A DNA stretch of 64,000 bases from Marinomonas rhizomae. Its GTDB lineage: Bacteria; Pseudomonadota; Gammaproteobacteria; Pseudomonadales; Marinomonadaceae. A program made the position numbers and the translations under genes. The stretch is from assembly GCF_024397855.1 (NCBI RefSeq), contig NZ_CP073343.1:372001-436000 (forward strand), read 5' to 3'. A model generated the notes under the pieces. The model saw only the letters and a program-made list of their open reading frames with translations, did no database searches and was not told the origin of the DNA. This document shows positions 1 through 8,659 of this stretch, one piece after another (within the stretch, counting starts at the first letter, position 1; each line of letters opens with the position of its first letter).

Positions 1-639
1 GAAATAATCGCTTAGCTGATCAATTGCGGCTTGCTCCCCGCCAGTGAACGCACTTTCGTCTTCTATATTCTTAAGCCTCCAAGGACGAATTCGCTGAATA
101 TTAAAAACGGGTGCTGGTGGTAGTTTTTGCAATGCAGGTAGAGGGGGGAAAACGTCTATGTTTTCAACTAAGCGACGGAATTTTGAAAAGGAATCCGGCA
201 ATTTTGCTATATCAAATGGCAGTTGAGAGGGCGTAAATAGACTCAAACCATGGTCCAGATGAATGTGTACGTCAGGATATCGGTTGGCGATGCGTTTTAG
301 CGTTTGTTGTTCGTCCCAGCCGCCGTGGTGGTTGCGGTATAGATGTGCAATCGGTACTTCATTGAGTAGTATATTTAAACTGGTGCCAGCATCTAACGTG
401 CTGATAAATAACGTTTGCCCCAAGGCTTGTAATTGTAATGCTAGATGTTGGAGACCTTGATCTAGAAAACGGCGACGATTGGGCGACATGCCTTGTGTTG
501 CATAGCGACTAGGGCGGTTATTATGAGGCTCATCGCAGTATAGGCAGACAAGATAATCGACCTCTTGCGCGGCTCTGCGTAGCATATTCTGATCCGCGCA
601 GCGTAAATCCTCTCCGAACCAAACAACACCCAACTTCAT
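1..639 (-). CDS. Cryptochrome/photolyase family protein, N-terminal part (cut by window edge)
   Basis: Reading the minus strand from the ATG at 639 gives 213 codons without a stop up to the window edge, so the gene is partial and lacks its C-terminal FAD-binding region. The N-terminus (KLGVVWFGEDLRCADQ) is the start of the Rossmann-like photolyase alpha/beta domain. Further on come RPWRLKN and ESAFTGGEQAA, which resemble the linker seen in DASH-type cryptochromes. Family members bind FAD and often a folate antenna, and repair UV lesions or sense light; which of these applies here cannot be told without the C-terminal half. Photolyase superfamily is secure; the DASH assignment is an inference. 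Confidence 0.85.
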   Translation of the reverse strand, partial: MKLGVVWFGEDLRCADQNMLRRAAQEVDYLVCLYCDEPHNNRPSRYATQGMSPNRRRFLDQGLQHLALQLQALGQTLFISTLDAGTSLNILLNEVPIAHLYRNHHGGWDEQQTLKRIANRYPDVHIHLDHGLSLFTPSQLPFDIAKLPDSFSKFRRLVENIDVFPPLPALQKLPPAPVFNIQRIRPWRLKNIEDESAFTGGEQAAIDQLSDYF

Positions 640-860
640 CGCATCTTCCTATCAATATTGTGTCAATTAACCTTAGTACGTATTTAAGAGAATATTGGTT
701 TAATTAAGATGCAAATCTATTTTGCCCTGATCTCGTGGGATGATTTTGTTGAACAACAGAAAGTTTTTACGGAATTTTTTGCTGGCAGACAAAAACCATA
801 ACGAAAATAGGGTTATAATGCGCGAAATTTTCCATTTTACGTTAGAAGGTAGTGATAATT

Positions 861-1202
861 ATGAGTCTTCCAAATTGCCCAAAATGCGATTCCACTTATG
901 TATATGAAGATCAAGCGATGTTGATTTGTCCAGAGTGCGCGCACGAATGGAATCCGAATGAAGTTGTGGTCGATGAAGATGCTCTTATTATCAAAGACAT
1001 GGGCGGCAACTTATTGCAAGAAGGCGATAAAGTGACGTTGGCGAAAGATCTTAAAGTCAAAGGCTCTTCTCAAGTACTAAAAATCGGCACCAAAGCGACT
1101 ATTAAGCGTTTTGTCGATGGCGACCATGACATCGATTGCAAAATAGATGGCGGCGGCGAAATGATGCTGAAATCTCAGTTTGTGAAGAAATCTTCCGTTT
1201 AA
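861..1202 (+). CDS. yjdM: Zinc-ribbon protein YjdM (PhnA family)
   Basis: A small cytosolic protein of 113 residues. Its N-terminal zinc ribbon has two CxxC pairs (CPKCDS near residue 5 and CPEC near residue 24), followed by a beta-rich PhnA/YjdM domain. The family was named for its link to phosphonate genes, but its biochemical role is unclear, and no phosphonate genes are nearby. I chose ATG 861 over GTG 852 because the AGAAGG ribosome site lies about 11 nt before it and because known homologues begin just before the ribbon. A good -10 box (TATAAT at 814-819) lies upstream without a clear -35. Confidence 0.9.
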   Translation: MSLPNCPKCDSTYVYEDQAMLICPECAHEWNPNEVVVDEDALIIKDMGGNLLQEGDKVTLAKDLKVKGSSQVLKIGTKATIKRFVDGDHDIDCKIDGGGEMMLKSQFVKKSSV

Positions 1203-1211
1203 GATCTGTAG

Positions 1212-1256
1212 AAGGGTTAGATAGGGCTCGTTTGGTCTTTTCTAACCCTTTTTTGT
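1212..1256 (+). terminator. Rho-independent terminator after yjdM
   Basis: A perfect 10-bp stem (aagggttaga / tctaaccctt) is followed by a run of T, ten bases after the yjdM stop codon. Confidence 0.85.
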
Positions 1257-1297
1257 GTCTTTCTCGATTTCCCTATCCGATAGTCATCTCGTTAAAT

Positions 1298-2230
1298 TTA
1301 GTGGTTTTGTAGGTTTATAGTGAGCATATCGATGAACTTGCGTACTTTTGCAGCTAGATGCTTGCGATTAGGGTAGATCGCATGAATCGGAATCTCCTTG
1401 CCTGAATACTCCGGAAATAGCTTAACAAGACGGTTCTTTTGTAGATCATCGACGGCTAAAAAAGAAGGCAAAAATGCCACCCCCATTCCTTCTACTGCCG
1501 CATCTTTCACGGCTTCACCACTATCAAAACGTAGGCGCTGTGTTCCTGCTATGGTGACATCCTTGCCATTTTCTTGGTGTAAATGCCAAGCACTTGAATT
1601 GGGATTCAGCCCATAGATGAGACGCTGCTGCTCTTCTAGTGCGGTGATATCTTCTGTTATCTCATTTTCTGCTAAGTAGGTGGGCGATGCATAAATATAA
1701 GGAGAGTATTTAGCAATGGGGCGGGCAATCATTAAAGATTGGTTTGGCATATCTCCCATTCTGATTGCTAGGTCAAAACCTTCCTCTACCAAGTCCACAA
1801 TTCTGTCTGTAAAGCTTATTTCTACTTCTAAATGGGGCCATTGCTTCAGGAATTTATTGAGGAGTGGCAATATCACTATCCTTCCAAAAGCCGCTGTTAC
1901 AGTGAGGCGTAATGTGCCTTTTGGTTCCATGTCATCCTGTCGAACACTTTTTTCTGCATCCTCTATGTCGCTGAGTATTTGCGTGCACCTCTCATAGAAA
2001 TACTGCCCATCGGAGGTCAATGAGACTCGGCGAGTAGTGCGATGGAGTAAGCGTGTACCAAGGTGGGCTTCCAAGCGCGCTAATGATTTACCCGCTGCTG
2101 AACGGGTTAAGCCCATCTTTTTTCCTCCAAGGACAAAATTTCCAGCTTCAGCAATAGCCACAAAAGTACGCATGGTGTTTAGCTCGATACTGCCCGTCGA
2201 ATGGTGTGTGCTGAATTTTTGGATGCTCAC
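1298..2230 (-). CDS. LysR-family transcriptional regulator
   Basis: 310 residues, the usual LysR length. The N-terminal winged helix-turn-helix (about residues 18-77, with LTRSAAGKSLARLEAHLG as the helix-turn-helix) is followed by a periplasmic-binding-protein-like effector domain starting near residue 100. The nearest long-frame start is a GTG at 2230; a slightly shorter start is possible because the helix-turn-helix begins unusually late. The gene is divergent from the esterase-like gene at 2302, with only about 70 bases between the two starts. That is the classical layout for a LysR protein that controls its neighbour. The inducer is unknown. Confidence 0.88.
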   Translation of the reverse strand: MSIQKFSTHHSTGSIELNTMRTFVAIAEAGNFVLGGKKMGLTRSAAGKSLARLEAHLGTRLLHRTTRRVSLTSDGQYFYERCTQILSDIEDAEKSVRQDDMEPKGTLRLTVTAAFGRIVILPLLNKFLKQWPHLEVEISFTDRIVDLVEEGFDLAIRMGDMPNQSLMIARPIAKYSPYIYASPTYLAENEITEDITALEEQQRLIYGLNPNSSAWHLHQENGKDVTIAGTQRLRFDSGEAVKDAAVEGMGVAFLPSFLAVDDLQKNRLVKLFPEYSGKEIPIHAIYPNRKHLAAKVRKFIDMLTINLQNH

Positions 2231-2301
2231 TGTAGAAACCTATTCCCCAAGATATGACTTAGAATTTGGATTGTTGAATAAAATACCATAAAGGAGACGT
2301 T

Positions 2302-3246
2302 ATGCTACCTGAAAATGCGAAAAATGCTTTAAATGGCTGGATAAAAGCGGCCACACCGATTATTGAAAAAATGACAGGCCAAAGTGACATAAGCTGGCCA
2401 GATGCCCGCGCTAGTTATGTTGATGATCTTGATAAACTGTTTCCTGCACCAGAAGGCGTTTCATTTCGTCATGTTGATCTAGGTGGTGTTTCTACCATGT
2501 TAGTCACACCAGATAATGTCATAGAAGGTCGAGTATTGTTTTATGTACATGGCGGCGGTTATGTTCATGGCGGCGTAAAAGCCTATCGAGGGTTAGCTGG
2601 GCATTATGCTAAGCAGCTTCGTGCTCAAGTGTATGTACCGGATTATCGACAAGCACCTGAGTACCCATTTCCCTTGCCGATAGATGATACATTCAATGCT
2701 TACAGGGCTTTGCTAGAGCAGGGGGGGGACCCTCGCACCTTAGCCATTTCCGGTGATTCCGCAGGCGGGGCCATGATCGTCACCATTATGAGAAAAGCCA
2801 GAGATGCGAAGCTGCCTCTTCCTGCCGCAGCGGTTGCTATTTCTCCTTGGGCAGACCTGACTCACTGTGGTGTTTCCGCCAGAATTAGAAATGGCATTGA
2901 TCCAATATGTACTACGGATTTTCTCGACCAGCTAGCGGCTCTATTCTTGGCTGGCGAGTTACCAACGAACCCTGATGCATCACCTATTTTTGCGGATGTT
3001 AGAGGATTATCACCAACCTTAATTCAAATCGGTGAAAATGAAGTTATGTTGCATGGCGCGACCCGACTGGCTTCTCATCTTGGTGAAAACCGAGTTAGGA
3101 CGACGTTAGAAGTATGGCCTGGAATGTTTCACGTTTGGCATATTTTTTCAGGGTTACTTCCTGAAGCTGATCACGCTTTACGAAATGCTGTTAGATTTAT
3201 CGATGATGCTTTTACATCAGAGCTGGATACCAACGAACAAGCTTAA
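2302..3246 (+). CDS. Alpha/beta hydrolase of the hormone-sensitive lipase (esterase) family
   Basis: 314 residues with the HSL-family oxyanion motif HGGGYVHGG near residue 83 and the nucleophile elbow GDSAGG near residue 150. The C-terminal ENEVMLHG (acid) and FHVWH (histidine) complete a plausible Ser-Asp-His triad. Family members hydrolyse esters of short to medium acyl chains; the natural substrate cannot be read from the sequence. There is no signal peptide, so it is probably cytosolic. An AAGGAG ribosome site lies 5 nt before the ATG. The divergent LysR gene is its likely regulator. Confidence 0.9.
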   Translation: MLPENAKNALNGWIKAATPIIEKMTGQSDISWPDARASYVDDLDKLFPAPEGVSFRHVDLGGVSTMLVTPDNVIEGRVLFYVHGGGYVHGGVKAYRGLAGHYAKQLRAQVYVPDYRQAPEYPFPLPIDDTFNAYRALLEQGGDPRTLAISGDSAGGAMIVTIMRKARDAKLPLPAAAVAISPWADLTHCGVSARIRNGIDPICTTDFLDQLAALFLAGELPTNPDASPIFADVRGLSPTLIQIGENEVMLHGATRLASHLGENRVRTTLEVWPGMFHVWHIFSGLLPEADHALRNAVRFIDDAFTSELDTNEQA

Positions 3247-3295
3247 AAGCGCCCGTCTAACTAAGGTTTGTGGTTAAAAATTAGGAATCGCCTGT

Positions 3296-3334
3296 AAAAA
3301 GCAGAGAAGAAGAGGTCTTTTTCTCTGCTTTTTT
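3296..3334 (+). terminator. Rho-independent terminator after the esterase gene
   Basis: A stem of aaaaagcagagaa paired with ttctctgctttttt, ending in a T run. The A run on the other side may let it also act for the minus-strand gene that ends at 3364. Confidence 0.8.
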
Positions 3335-3363
3335 ATTGGCTCAATGTTATTGGAAGGGGGGAA

Positions 3364-3639
3364 TTAGTATTTATTTAAGACCTTCGCTTTAAAGACATAG
3401 CTACCGAATGGTATTACTGACGCAATAAACCCTATCAAAGCGTGTTTTGAAGAAACCCCATATCGAGAGATACTTAACATCAAAAGAATGTTAAACAAAA
3501 TAAACAACCCACCATGAATCGGGCCAATAACGCTCACATACTCTGGCATATCCATCAGGCGTTTCAATGGCACAGCAATGAAGAGCAGCAATAGAAGCGA
3601 CGTGCCTTCTAAAATGGAGATAAATCGTAACATTTTCAT
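3364..3639 (-). CDS. DUF3817 small integral membrane protein
   Basis: 91 residues with three hydrophobic segments (about 5-25, 37-57 and 66-85). The pattern of an N-terminal EGTSLLLLL and a central GPIHGGLFILFN is typical of the DUF3817 (YdzA-like) family of inner-membrane proteins. Function is unknown for the family. It stands alone between two terminator or intergenic stretches, so the context does not help. Confidence 0.8.
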   Translation of the reverse strand: MKMLRFISILEGTSLLLLLFIAVPLKRLMDMPEYVSVIGPIHGGLFILFNILLMLSISRYGVSSKHALIGFIASVIPFGSYVFKAKVLNKY

Positions 3640-3797
3640 ACTATGTCTCTTTTATTGAAGTGTGTTGAAAGAATGTATTCAGCGCTAATCAGACCCCAGA
3701 ATAGCATTTTAATTTCATTCTAAGGTCGGATATTTAAGGTGTGGAATAATGCAGGCAGAGGCATTAAGTGTGAGAACCTACACAGTTTTTTTCTTCC

Positions 3798-4265
3798 CTA
3801 TTCAAACTTAAGAACCATCACTGCTTTCTCGACACCTTTGTCATTCAATCTGTGTATCACTTCAAAGTCATGCTTTAAATACAGATCAATATTGTGTTGT
3901 TCGCATTGCAAGTACAGAGCAGAAATACCTAGGTTTTTAGCGCGATCAAAAACATAAGGAAGAATCATGTTGGAGTAACCTTGCCCACGTTTATTAGCTG
4001 GAACGAAAACACCACCGAGCCAATGCTTGTAGTCTCGGAAATCAGGGTGTTCATGGAACTTCAACTCTGCCACAGCCAGTAACTCGTGATCGTCATGCAG
4101 AACAAAAGATAGGGGCAGACTCTCTCTACTTTGCCCCATTGCCGTGACTTTTATCAGAATATCGTCGAGCGAACGGTTAGGTGATAAATGTCCCCACTCA
4201 TCGAAATACCACTGGGCGATAGTAGGAATAAATGACTTCTGATCGTGTAAAAATGAGACTTTCAA
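3798..4265 (-). CDS. GNAT-family N-acetyltransferase
   Basis: 155 residues. The acetyl-CoA binding motif A is visible as VFVPANKRGQGYSN near residues 93-106. After it come the usual alpha-helix and the LYLQCEQHN strand, then a C-terminal YLKHDFEVI segment typical of GNAT enzymes. The N-terminal WYFDEWGHL also fits the family. The acceptor substrate is unknown. It is probably monocistronic and divergent from the GGDEF-EAL gene across a 306-bp AT-rich gap. Confidence 0.85.
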   Translation of the reverse strand: MKVSFLHDQKSFIPTIAQWYFDEWGHLSPNRSLDDILIKVTAMGQSRESLPLSFVLHDDHELLAVAELKFHEHPDFRDYKHWLGGVFVPANKRGQGYSNMILPYVFDRAKNLGISALYLQCEQHNIDLYLKHDFEVIHRLNDKGVEKAVMVLKFE

Positions 4266-4571
4266 AATAACCTCTTCACTTCTTAATTATTAAGTTTTTT
4301 TAAATAGGATTAAGTAGAGGGTAGTGATTCTAATTTATTTTCTAGATAACCCCTCTTTATCCTTATTTATTTCAATAAAAAATATTTTAAATTTATTATA
4401 AAATAATCTTGAAAACTTTATAATAAGTGTTGATTTAAACTATGCCTATTAAAGAATGGAAACCATGTCATGGAATACACTTATTTGAACTTATCTGATA
4501 AGTTCAATGTTGATACTTTGGCTCTAATATCATCTGTTCTTACTTAAAAATGCCAGATTATAGAGACATTT
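4266..4571. other. AT-rich intergenic region between divergent genes
   Basis: About 306 bases with very high AT content between the GNAT gene and the GGDEF-EAL gene. I see no RNA gene and no believable small reading frame. The only structured feature is the inverted repeat at 4485-4507. Confidence 0.6.
4485..4507. promoter_or_regulatory. Inverted repeat upstream of the GGDEF-EAL gene (possible operator)
   Basis: A perfect 9-bp inverted repeat (ttgaactta / taagttcaa) with a 5-base spacer lies about 65 bases before the GGDEF-EAL start. It lacks a T run, so an operator or leader hairpin is likelier than a terminator. The protein that might bind it is unknown. Confidence 0.4.
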
Positions 4572-6479
4572 ATGTCAACAGTTGTAGATAGAAAAGTAAA
4601 AGAAGATGCTATTGGTTTACTAAAAAGTCATTCAATAGCCGGATTTTTCATAAACATCATTACCAGTGCTTTTTTGGCTTTTGGTTTTGAAAAAAACATT
4701 GATCAGGACGCAAAAGTGACTTGGTGGCTTGTCATGGTCAGTATCATGATTTGTCGTGCTATATGCTTTTTTTTCGGCCAACATTTTTTTGCTAAAAACT
4801 CGAAATACGACTTGTATGTATTTTCTGTTGGAGCCGTTGCGACTGCATTAATGTGGTCTTTTTATCCATTGTATTTTTATCAAAATGCCAGCGACCTAGA
4901 GTTGACGAGCACTATGGTTGTCATCGCCGGTTTTGCAGGTGGTTCAGCGATTATTCTTGCAGCAAATAAAGTATTAGCGACTTTTTATGTGCTTGTTTTG
5001 CTTTTGCCTTACTCGATATTGCTGACGCTTTCTGATGAAGCATCGCATCAGTCTTTGGGTTTTCTTGGTCTTTTTTTCGCGTTATTCGTTTTTATTAAGG
5101 CGATTAAATTTGCCGATTTTACTATCGATGTGATTTCCACCAAACATCAGAACGCCCTGTTATTATCTAGTATGGAGCAAAAAATACAGGAACGTACAGA
5201 GGCACTCATTACGCTTTCAAATATAGATTCACTCACTAATCTTTTGAATCGTAAAGCATTTTTAGAGCAGTTTAATGCATTAATACACAACCAGCCAGAA
5301 ACACAATCCTTCGCTGTTTTGTTCGTCGACTTAGATGGCTTTAAAGGGATTAATGATACGTTAAGTCATGAAATAGGCGATCAAGTTTTAATAATGGCAG
5401 CCACCCGTATTAAAAATTTCAACAGCGAATCTCAGCTTGTTTGTCGTTGGGGTGGGGATGAATTTATTGTTGTATTGCCTCATAAGAGTGTTTCTCAGAC
5501 CTCAGCTTTTGCCCGAGACTTGATTGAAAAAATATCAGAGCCTTATTTTGATCATAACTATCGAGTGACAATTGGTGCCACTATTGGTATCTCGATTTAT
5601 CCAGAACACAGCCAGCGTAAAGAGGTGTTAATTCAGCATGCTGATATGGCGATGTATCAACAAAAGCGCCATGCACAGGGCAGTGTAGGTTATTTTAATG
5701 AGACTTTGCGTTTGCAACTACAGCGTGAATTTAATTTACGAGACCAATTAATTACAGCGATTGATAGAGAGGAGTTAAGACTTGTTTATCAGCCGATTGT
5801 GAACGCTAAAACAGGAAAACCGGACGCCTTTGAAGCCTTACTGCGCTGGAATAGCGCTTTTGGACCAATAGCACCAGATCAATTTATTCCTATAGCCGAG
5901 CAATATGGCCAGATAAAAAGCATTGGTTTGTGGGTGCTAGAGCAAGCGTGTCAACAAGCGAAGAAATTTCAACTCATATCTCCGAATCTGACTATGTGCG
6001 TCAATGTCTCTGTGGCACAGTTTCAAGATGAGGATTTTGTCGAGCAAATTTCGAATATCTTCCAAAAATATGATTTTGCCCCTTCCGGCTTGAATATTGA
6101 AATCACCGAGTCTTTTTTCGCTTCGGATAAACTGGGTTTAATGCAGAAAATTAAAGCATTGCAGAAAATGGGCGTACAGATTTCTATTGATGACTTTGGA
6201 ACGGGTTACTCTTCTTTATCTTCTATACAAGATATGGGCGTCGACATCGTTAAAATTGATAAAAGCTTTGTTGATACCATACAAGGCAGCGGGCTCAGTA
6301 TTATTACTGCCGTACTGCTTATCGCCAAAGAGTTAAATTATCAGGTTGTAGTGGAAGGGGTCGAGACAGAAGAGCAAGCCAATGTCTTACGAGATCTTAA
6401 TGTCACCTATTTGCAAGGCTATTACTTTTCTCGACCCATTGAGTCAGAACAAGCGTTAGAGTATTTGGAAGCGTTGTAA
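4572..6479 (+). CDS. Membrane-bound GGDEF-EAL c-di-GMP turnover protein
   Basis: 635 residues. About six hydrophobic segments fill residues 20-200 (a MASE-like membrane sensor), followed by a short linker, a GGDEF domain (about 215-375) and an EAL domain (about 385-630). The GGDEF motif is intact in RWGGDEF near residue 294, but no RxxD inhibitory site precedes it. The EAL domain keeps EALLRW, NVSVAQF, IEITES, IDDFGTGYSS, VKIDKSF, VEGVET and QGYYFSRP, so the phosphodiesterase residues are all present. The protein could therefore be bifunctional, or use GGDEF as a GTP-binding regulator. It acts at the inner membrane; its signal is unknown. Confidence 0.93.
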   Translation: MSTVVDRKVKEDAIGLLKSHSIAGFFINIITSAFLAFGFEKNIDQDAKVTWWLVMVSIMICRAICFFFGQHFFAKNSKYDLYVFSVGAVATALMWSFYPLYFYQNASDLELTSTMVVIAGFAGGSAIILAANKVLATFYVLVLLLPYSILLTLSDEASHQSLGFLGLFFALFVFIKAIKFADFTIDVISTKHQNALLLSSMEQKIQERTEALITLSNIDSLTNLLNRKAFLEQFNALIHNQPETQSFAVLFVDLDGFKGINDTLSHEIGDQVLIMAATRIKNFNSESQLVCRWGGDEFIVVLPHKSVSQTSAFARDLIEKISEPYFDHNYRVTIGATIGISIYPEHSQRKEVLIQHADMAMYQQKRHAQGSVGYFNETLRLQLQREFNLRDQLITAIDREELRLVYQPIVNAKTGKPDAFEALLRWNSAFGPIAPDQFIPIAEQYGQIKSIGLWVLEQACQQAKKFQLISPNLTMCVNVSVAQFQDEDFVEQISNIFQKYDFAPSGLNIEITESFFASDKLGLMQKIKALQKMGVQISIDDFGTGYSSLSSIQDMGVDIVKIDKSFVDTIQGSGLSIITAVLLIAKELNYQVVVEGVETEEQANVLRDLNVTYLQGYYFSRPIESEQALEYLEAL

Positions 6480-6486
6480 CTTTTAT

Positions 6487-6948
6487 CTAACACACTTCGA
6501 ATATTTGTAGTTCTACTAATGTGGGTTTGCGAATGCCGACACCAATAAAAACTCGCTCGGTAATCCACTGAAAGCGCTCTGAACTGGTTTCAAATTTGGG
6601 TACACTGCGAAAATACACGTCTTTTGGGTCCACGAGCTCGCCGTCTTTGATCTTTTGAGTTATTTCAGCAGACGCTACACGCATTGCTTCATTGTGTATG
6701 TAAATGCGTTCACCTTGGTCTGTTTCAAAGGCGTAGCGAGCATCTAAGTGAGACATTCTTGGTGAAACAATAAGCTGATAATCTGCACCACCAGCAAGCA
6801 CTTTGCCTTGCCAGCCGTCACCTGTGACCTTGCCGCCTAGGATAGGAATGATGCGACGTTCGCCGTGAAGGGTTTTACCAATCTCTTGCGGTGCGGCCAC
6901 CTCGATTTCTAACGTCGCAAAATGTTTAAGCTCCGGTGCTGTGATCAT
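6487..6948 (-). CDS. DUF3237 family protein
   Basis: 153 residues matching DUF3237 throughout: an N-terminal FATLEIEVAAPQEIG, then GERRIIPILGGKVTGDG, ADYQLIV, LDARYAFETDQGERIYI, and the C-terminal ERVFIGVGIRKP. Members are small single-domain beta-barrel-like proteins with no established reaction. The gene ends 8 bases from the convergent GGDEF-EAL gene. Its upstream side faces repeat copy 1, which therefore lies in its promoter region. Confidence 0.85.
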   Translation of the reverse strand: MITAPELKHFATLEIEVAAPQEIGKTLHGERRIIPILGGKVTGDGWQGKVLAGGADYQLIVSPRMSHLDARYAFETDQGERIYIHNEAMRVASAEITQKIKDGELVDPKDVYFRSVPKFETSSERFQWITERVFIGVGIRKPTLVELQIFEVC

Positions 6949-7013
6949 GGATTACCTCATATTTTTATTGTGTGAGTGCTAGGGAAATAGTGTCATAGAA
7001 ATAATGTACCACT

Positions 7014-7283
7014 TTAAGGAAGGTGCGAATAAGTCTACTAAGCCTCAGTCTTTCAGAGAAATCGTCAAATAAGACGCGACTCTGAAGGAATGTAGGTACC
7101 TTTCAAAGAGTCGCAACGACATGTGGCGTTTTCTCTTAAAGACCCGAAGGGCATGGTCTAAAAGCCTGTATTCTTTGTTGAGCACCTCGAAAATAGAACC
7201 ACTATTCACATTCGGCACTCGCCTCGAATAACAGGCTTTTATCCACATGCTGAGGTAAGAGGACTTGCTCGCACCTTCCTTAA
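7014..7283 (+). repeat. Dispersed palindromic element, copy 1 (MITE-like, 270 bp)
   Basis: The element starts TTAAGGAAGGTGCGA and ends TCGCACCTTCCTTAA, with imperfect terminal inverted repeats of about 33 bp. Inside lie nested hairpins: an arm at 7076-7083 pairs with 7107-7114 (gcgactct / agagtcgc), enclosed by ctttcagagaaa / ttttctcttaaag. A second arm, aaaagcctgt / acaggctttt, encloses an aatag / ctatt hairpin. It differs from copy 3 by about 11 substitutions and no indels. It lies between the divergent DUF3237 and acid phosphatase genes. The minus strand has an open 67-codon frame, but copy 2 breaks it, so I do not treat it as coding. Confidence 0.9.
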
Positions 7284-7453
7284 ATTAGCGTCTCGCGATG
7301 ATTTTCCCATAATGCCTTTGTTGTTCTAAATGAAGTCTATGTCCAAATTGCGCAGATATGAAACGAATAGGTTTGAGTTGTAATTAAATTGGCGTTTAAT
7401 AAAAAAATATGTCACCTTATCTACTCATAAACAAAAAAGGAGTAGTTCGTTTT

Positions 7454-8212
7454 ATGAAAAAAATTACCACCTCTTTACTCGTAGCGTTACCTTTATTAAG
7501 CAGTAGTGCTGCGTTTTCAGCAGACCAAGACGTTGTTTGCAAAGCAAAAGAGTACAACATGGCATTGCGTTATCAGCAGCAATCTGCCGAAGTTATGGCA
7601 CTTCAGTTGCAGGCATACCAGTTTGCCACGCAGCGTTTTATTCAGATTTTAGCGAATCATCACTCGGATAAAAAACCAGCTGTTGTGTTGGATTTGGATG
7701 AAACCGTCATAGATAATACGCCATTATTAGTTCGTGATGTAAATAACTGTCACGATTACACTTCTTGGGATACTTGGAGCGATTGGGAGAAAAAAGGCGA
7801 ACCGACCTTGATCCCAGGCGCAAAAGATTTTATCAACTTTGTCACGCAGCAAGGCGTGAAAATCTACTATATCTCGGATCGTTTTCAGGAGAACAAAGCA
7901 GACACGCTTAAGACGCTGAAAAAACTGAACCTGCCTCAAGTGGCTAGTGATAATGTGCTGCTTTATACCGAGTCGAAAGAGTCTCGTCGTGAGATTGCCC
8001 GTAAAAACCACGATATTATTATGTTAATTGGTGACAGCCTGCATGATTTTGCTGCTGAATTTAAAAACAAAGAATCGACAGATTACCAACGCGGCTTAGT
8101 TGCCAAAGAAGCCAAGCATTTTGGTAACGATTGGATCGTTATGCCTAATGCCTCCTATGGTTCTTGGTCGAAGTCAGAGCTAAAAGCATGGGATGAAAAA
8201 GCTGCAAAATAA
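7454..8212 (+). CDS. HAD-superfamily class B/C acid phosphatase (5'-nucleotidase lipoprotein e(P4)-like)
   Basis: 252 residues. A Sec signal peptide (KKITTSLLVALPLLSSSAAFSA) precedes a HAD phosphatase domain with the DxDxT nucleophile motif VVLDLDETVIDNT. Later come YISDR (motif II), and LIGDSLHDF (motif IV acids). Members dephosphorylate nucleotides or phosphomonoesters in the periplasm. There is no lipobox cysteine, so a soluble periplasmic enzyme is likelier than a lipoprotein. I chose ATG 7454 because AAGGAG lies 11 bases before it and because the signal peptide begins there; a longer in-frame start would spoil the signal. Confidence 0.9.
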   Translation: MKKITTSLLVALPLLSSSAAFSADQDVVCKAKEYNMALRYQQQSAEVMALQLQAYQFATQRFIQILANHHSDKKPAVVLDLDETVIDNTPLLVRDVNNCHDYTSWDTWSDWEKKGEPTLIPGAKDFINFVTQQGVKIYYISDRFQENKADTLKTLKKLNLPQVASDNVLLYTESKESRREIARKNHDIIMLIGDSLHDFAAEFKNKESTDYQRGLVAKEAKHFGNDWIVMPNASYGSWSKSELKAWDEKAAK

Positions 8213-8232
8213 TGCGGCCTTAAATTCTGAAA

Positions 8233-8266
8233 AGCCAATACAGATTGACGTTTGTATTGGCTGTTT
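8233..8266 (+). terminator. Terminator hairpin after the acid phosphatase gene
   Basis: A perfect 10-bp stem (agccaataca / tgtattggct) with a 10-base loop lies 20 bases after the stop codon. The T run is short (gttt). Confidence 0.65.
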
Positions 8267-8291
8267 GATTCAAATTCTGTCCAAAATAGCA

Positions 8292-8546
8292 TCATTTCTC
8301 AATTCTTTCCCTTGTCTGTTTTCTGCCTGCTTCCTCTTCCGCAATGGCTGTGTTTAAACGAGAAGCATTTTTAGGACTCGCCATTAAGTAAGCAGTTTCT
8401 TCATAGGCCTGAAAATCTTCCAAGCTTATCAGTACAGTCGGTTTCCCGCCCTGGCGAGTAATGAGCACAGGCTTATGATCGTCATTTACCTTATCAAACG
8501 TGCTGGCAAGATTTGCTCTAAAAGCTGAATAACTTAGCGTATCCAT
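8292..8546 (-). CDS. Phd/YefM-family antitoxin, without a visible toxin partner
   Basis: 84 residues. The N-terminal MDTLSYSAFRANLASTFDKV and the VLITRQGGKPTVLISLEDFQAYEET block are the DNA-binding half of YefM-type antitoxins. The C-terminal half (AIAEEEAGRK) is the toxin-binding tail. In yefM-yoeB loci the toxin follows immediately, but here the 80 bases downstream hold only a terminator and then the convergent phosphatase gene. It is either an orphan antitoxin or the remnant of a lost pair. It probably still binds its own promoter (see 8557-8586). Confidence 0.88.
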   Translation of the reverse strand: MDTLSYSAFRANLASTFDKVNDDHKPVLITRQGGKPTVLISLEDFQAYEETAYLMASPKNASRLNTAIAEEEAGRKQTRERIEK

Positions 8547-8556
8547 TTTTTACTCC

Positions 8557-8586
8557 TACAAGTAAGTGCTTAAAATTGTACTTGTA
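8557..8586 (-). promoter_or_regulatory. Candidate operator of the antitoxin gene
   Basis: An 8-bp inverted repeat (tacaagta / tacttgta, 14-base spacer) lies just upstream of the antitoxin start, with a further overlapping gtactt half-site. YefM proteins bind palindromes around a TGTACA-like core, so autoregulation is plausible. Confidence 0.45.
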
Positions 8587-8603
8587 CTTAATTCTAGATT
8601 ACA

Positions 8604-8640
8604 AAAAAACCGCCATCCAGCTAAGCCAGAGGGCGGTTTA
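8604..8640 (-). terminator. Rho-independent terminator after ahpF
   Basis: On the minus strand a perfect 8-bp stem (aaaccgcc / ggcggttt) is followed by a run of seven T. It lies about 20 bases past the ahpF stop. Confidence 0.88.
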
Positions 8641-8659
8641 TATAACTCTAGTTGTTTGC

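Noticed and set aside
263..460. 65-codon plus-strand frame at the left edge
   Set aside because: It lies wholly inside the cryptochrome/photolyase gene on the opposite strand.
7045..7248. Open 67-codon minus-strand frame inside repeat copy 1, also open in copy 3
   Set aside because: Copy 2 has stop codons in the same frame, there is no ribosome site, and the changes between copies preserve base pairing rather than codons. I read it as a by-product of the palindromic element.
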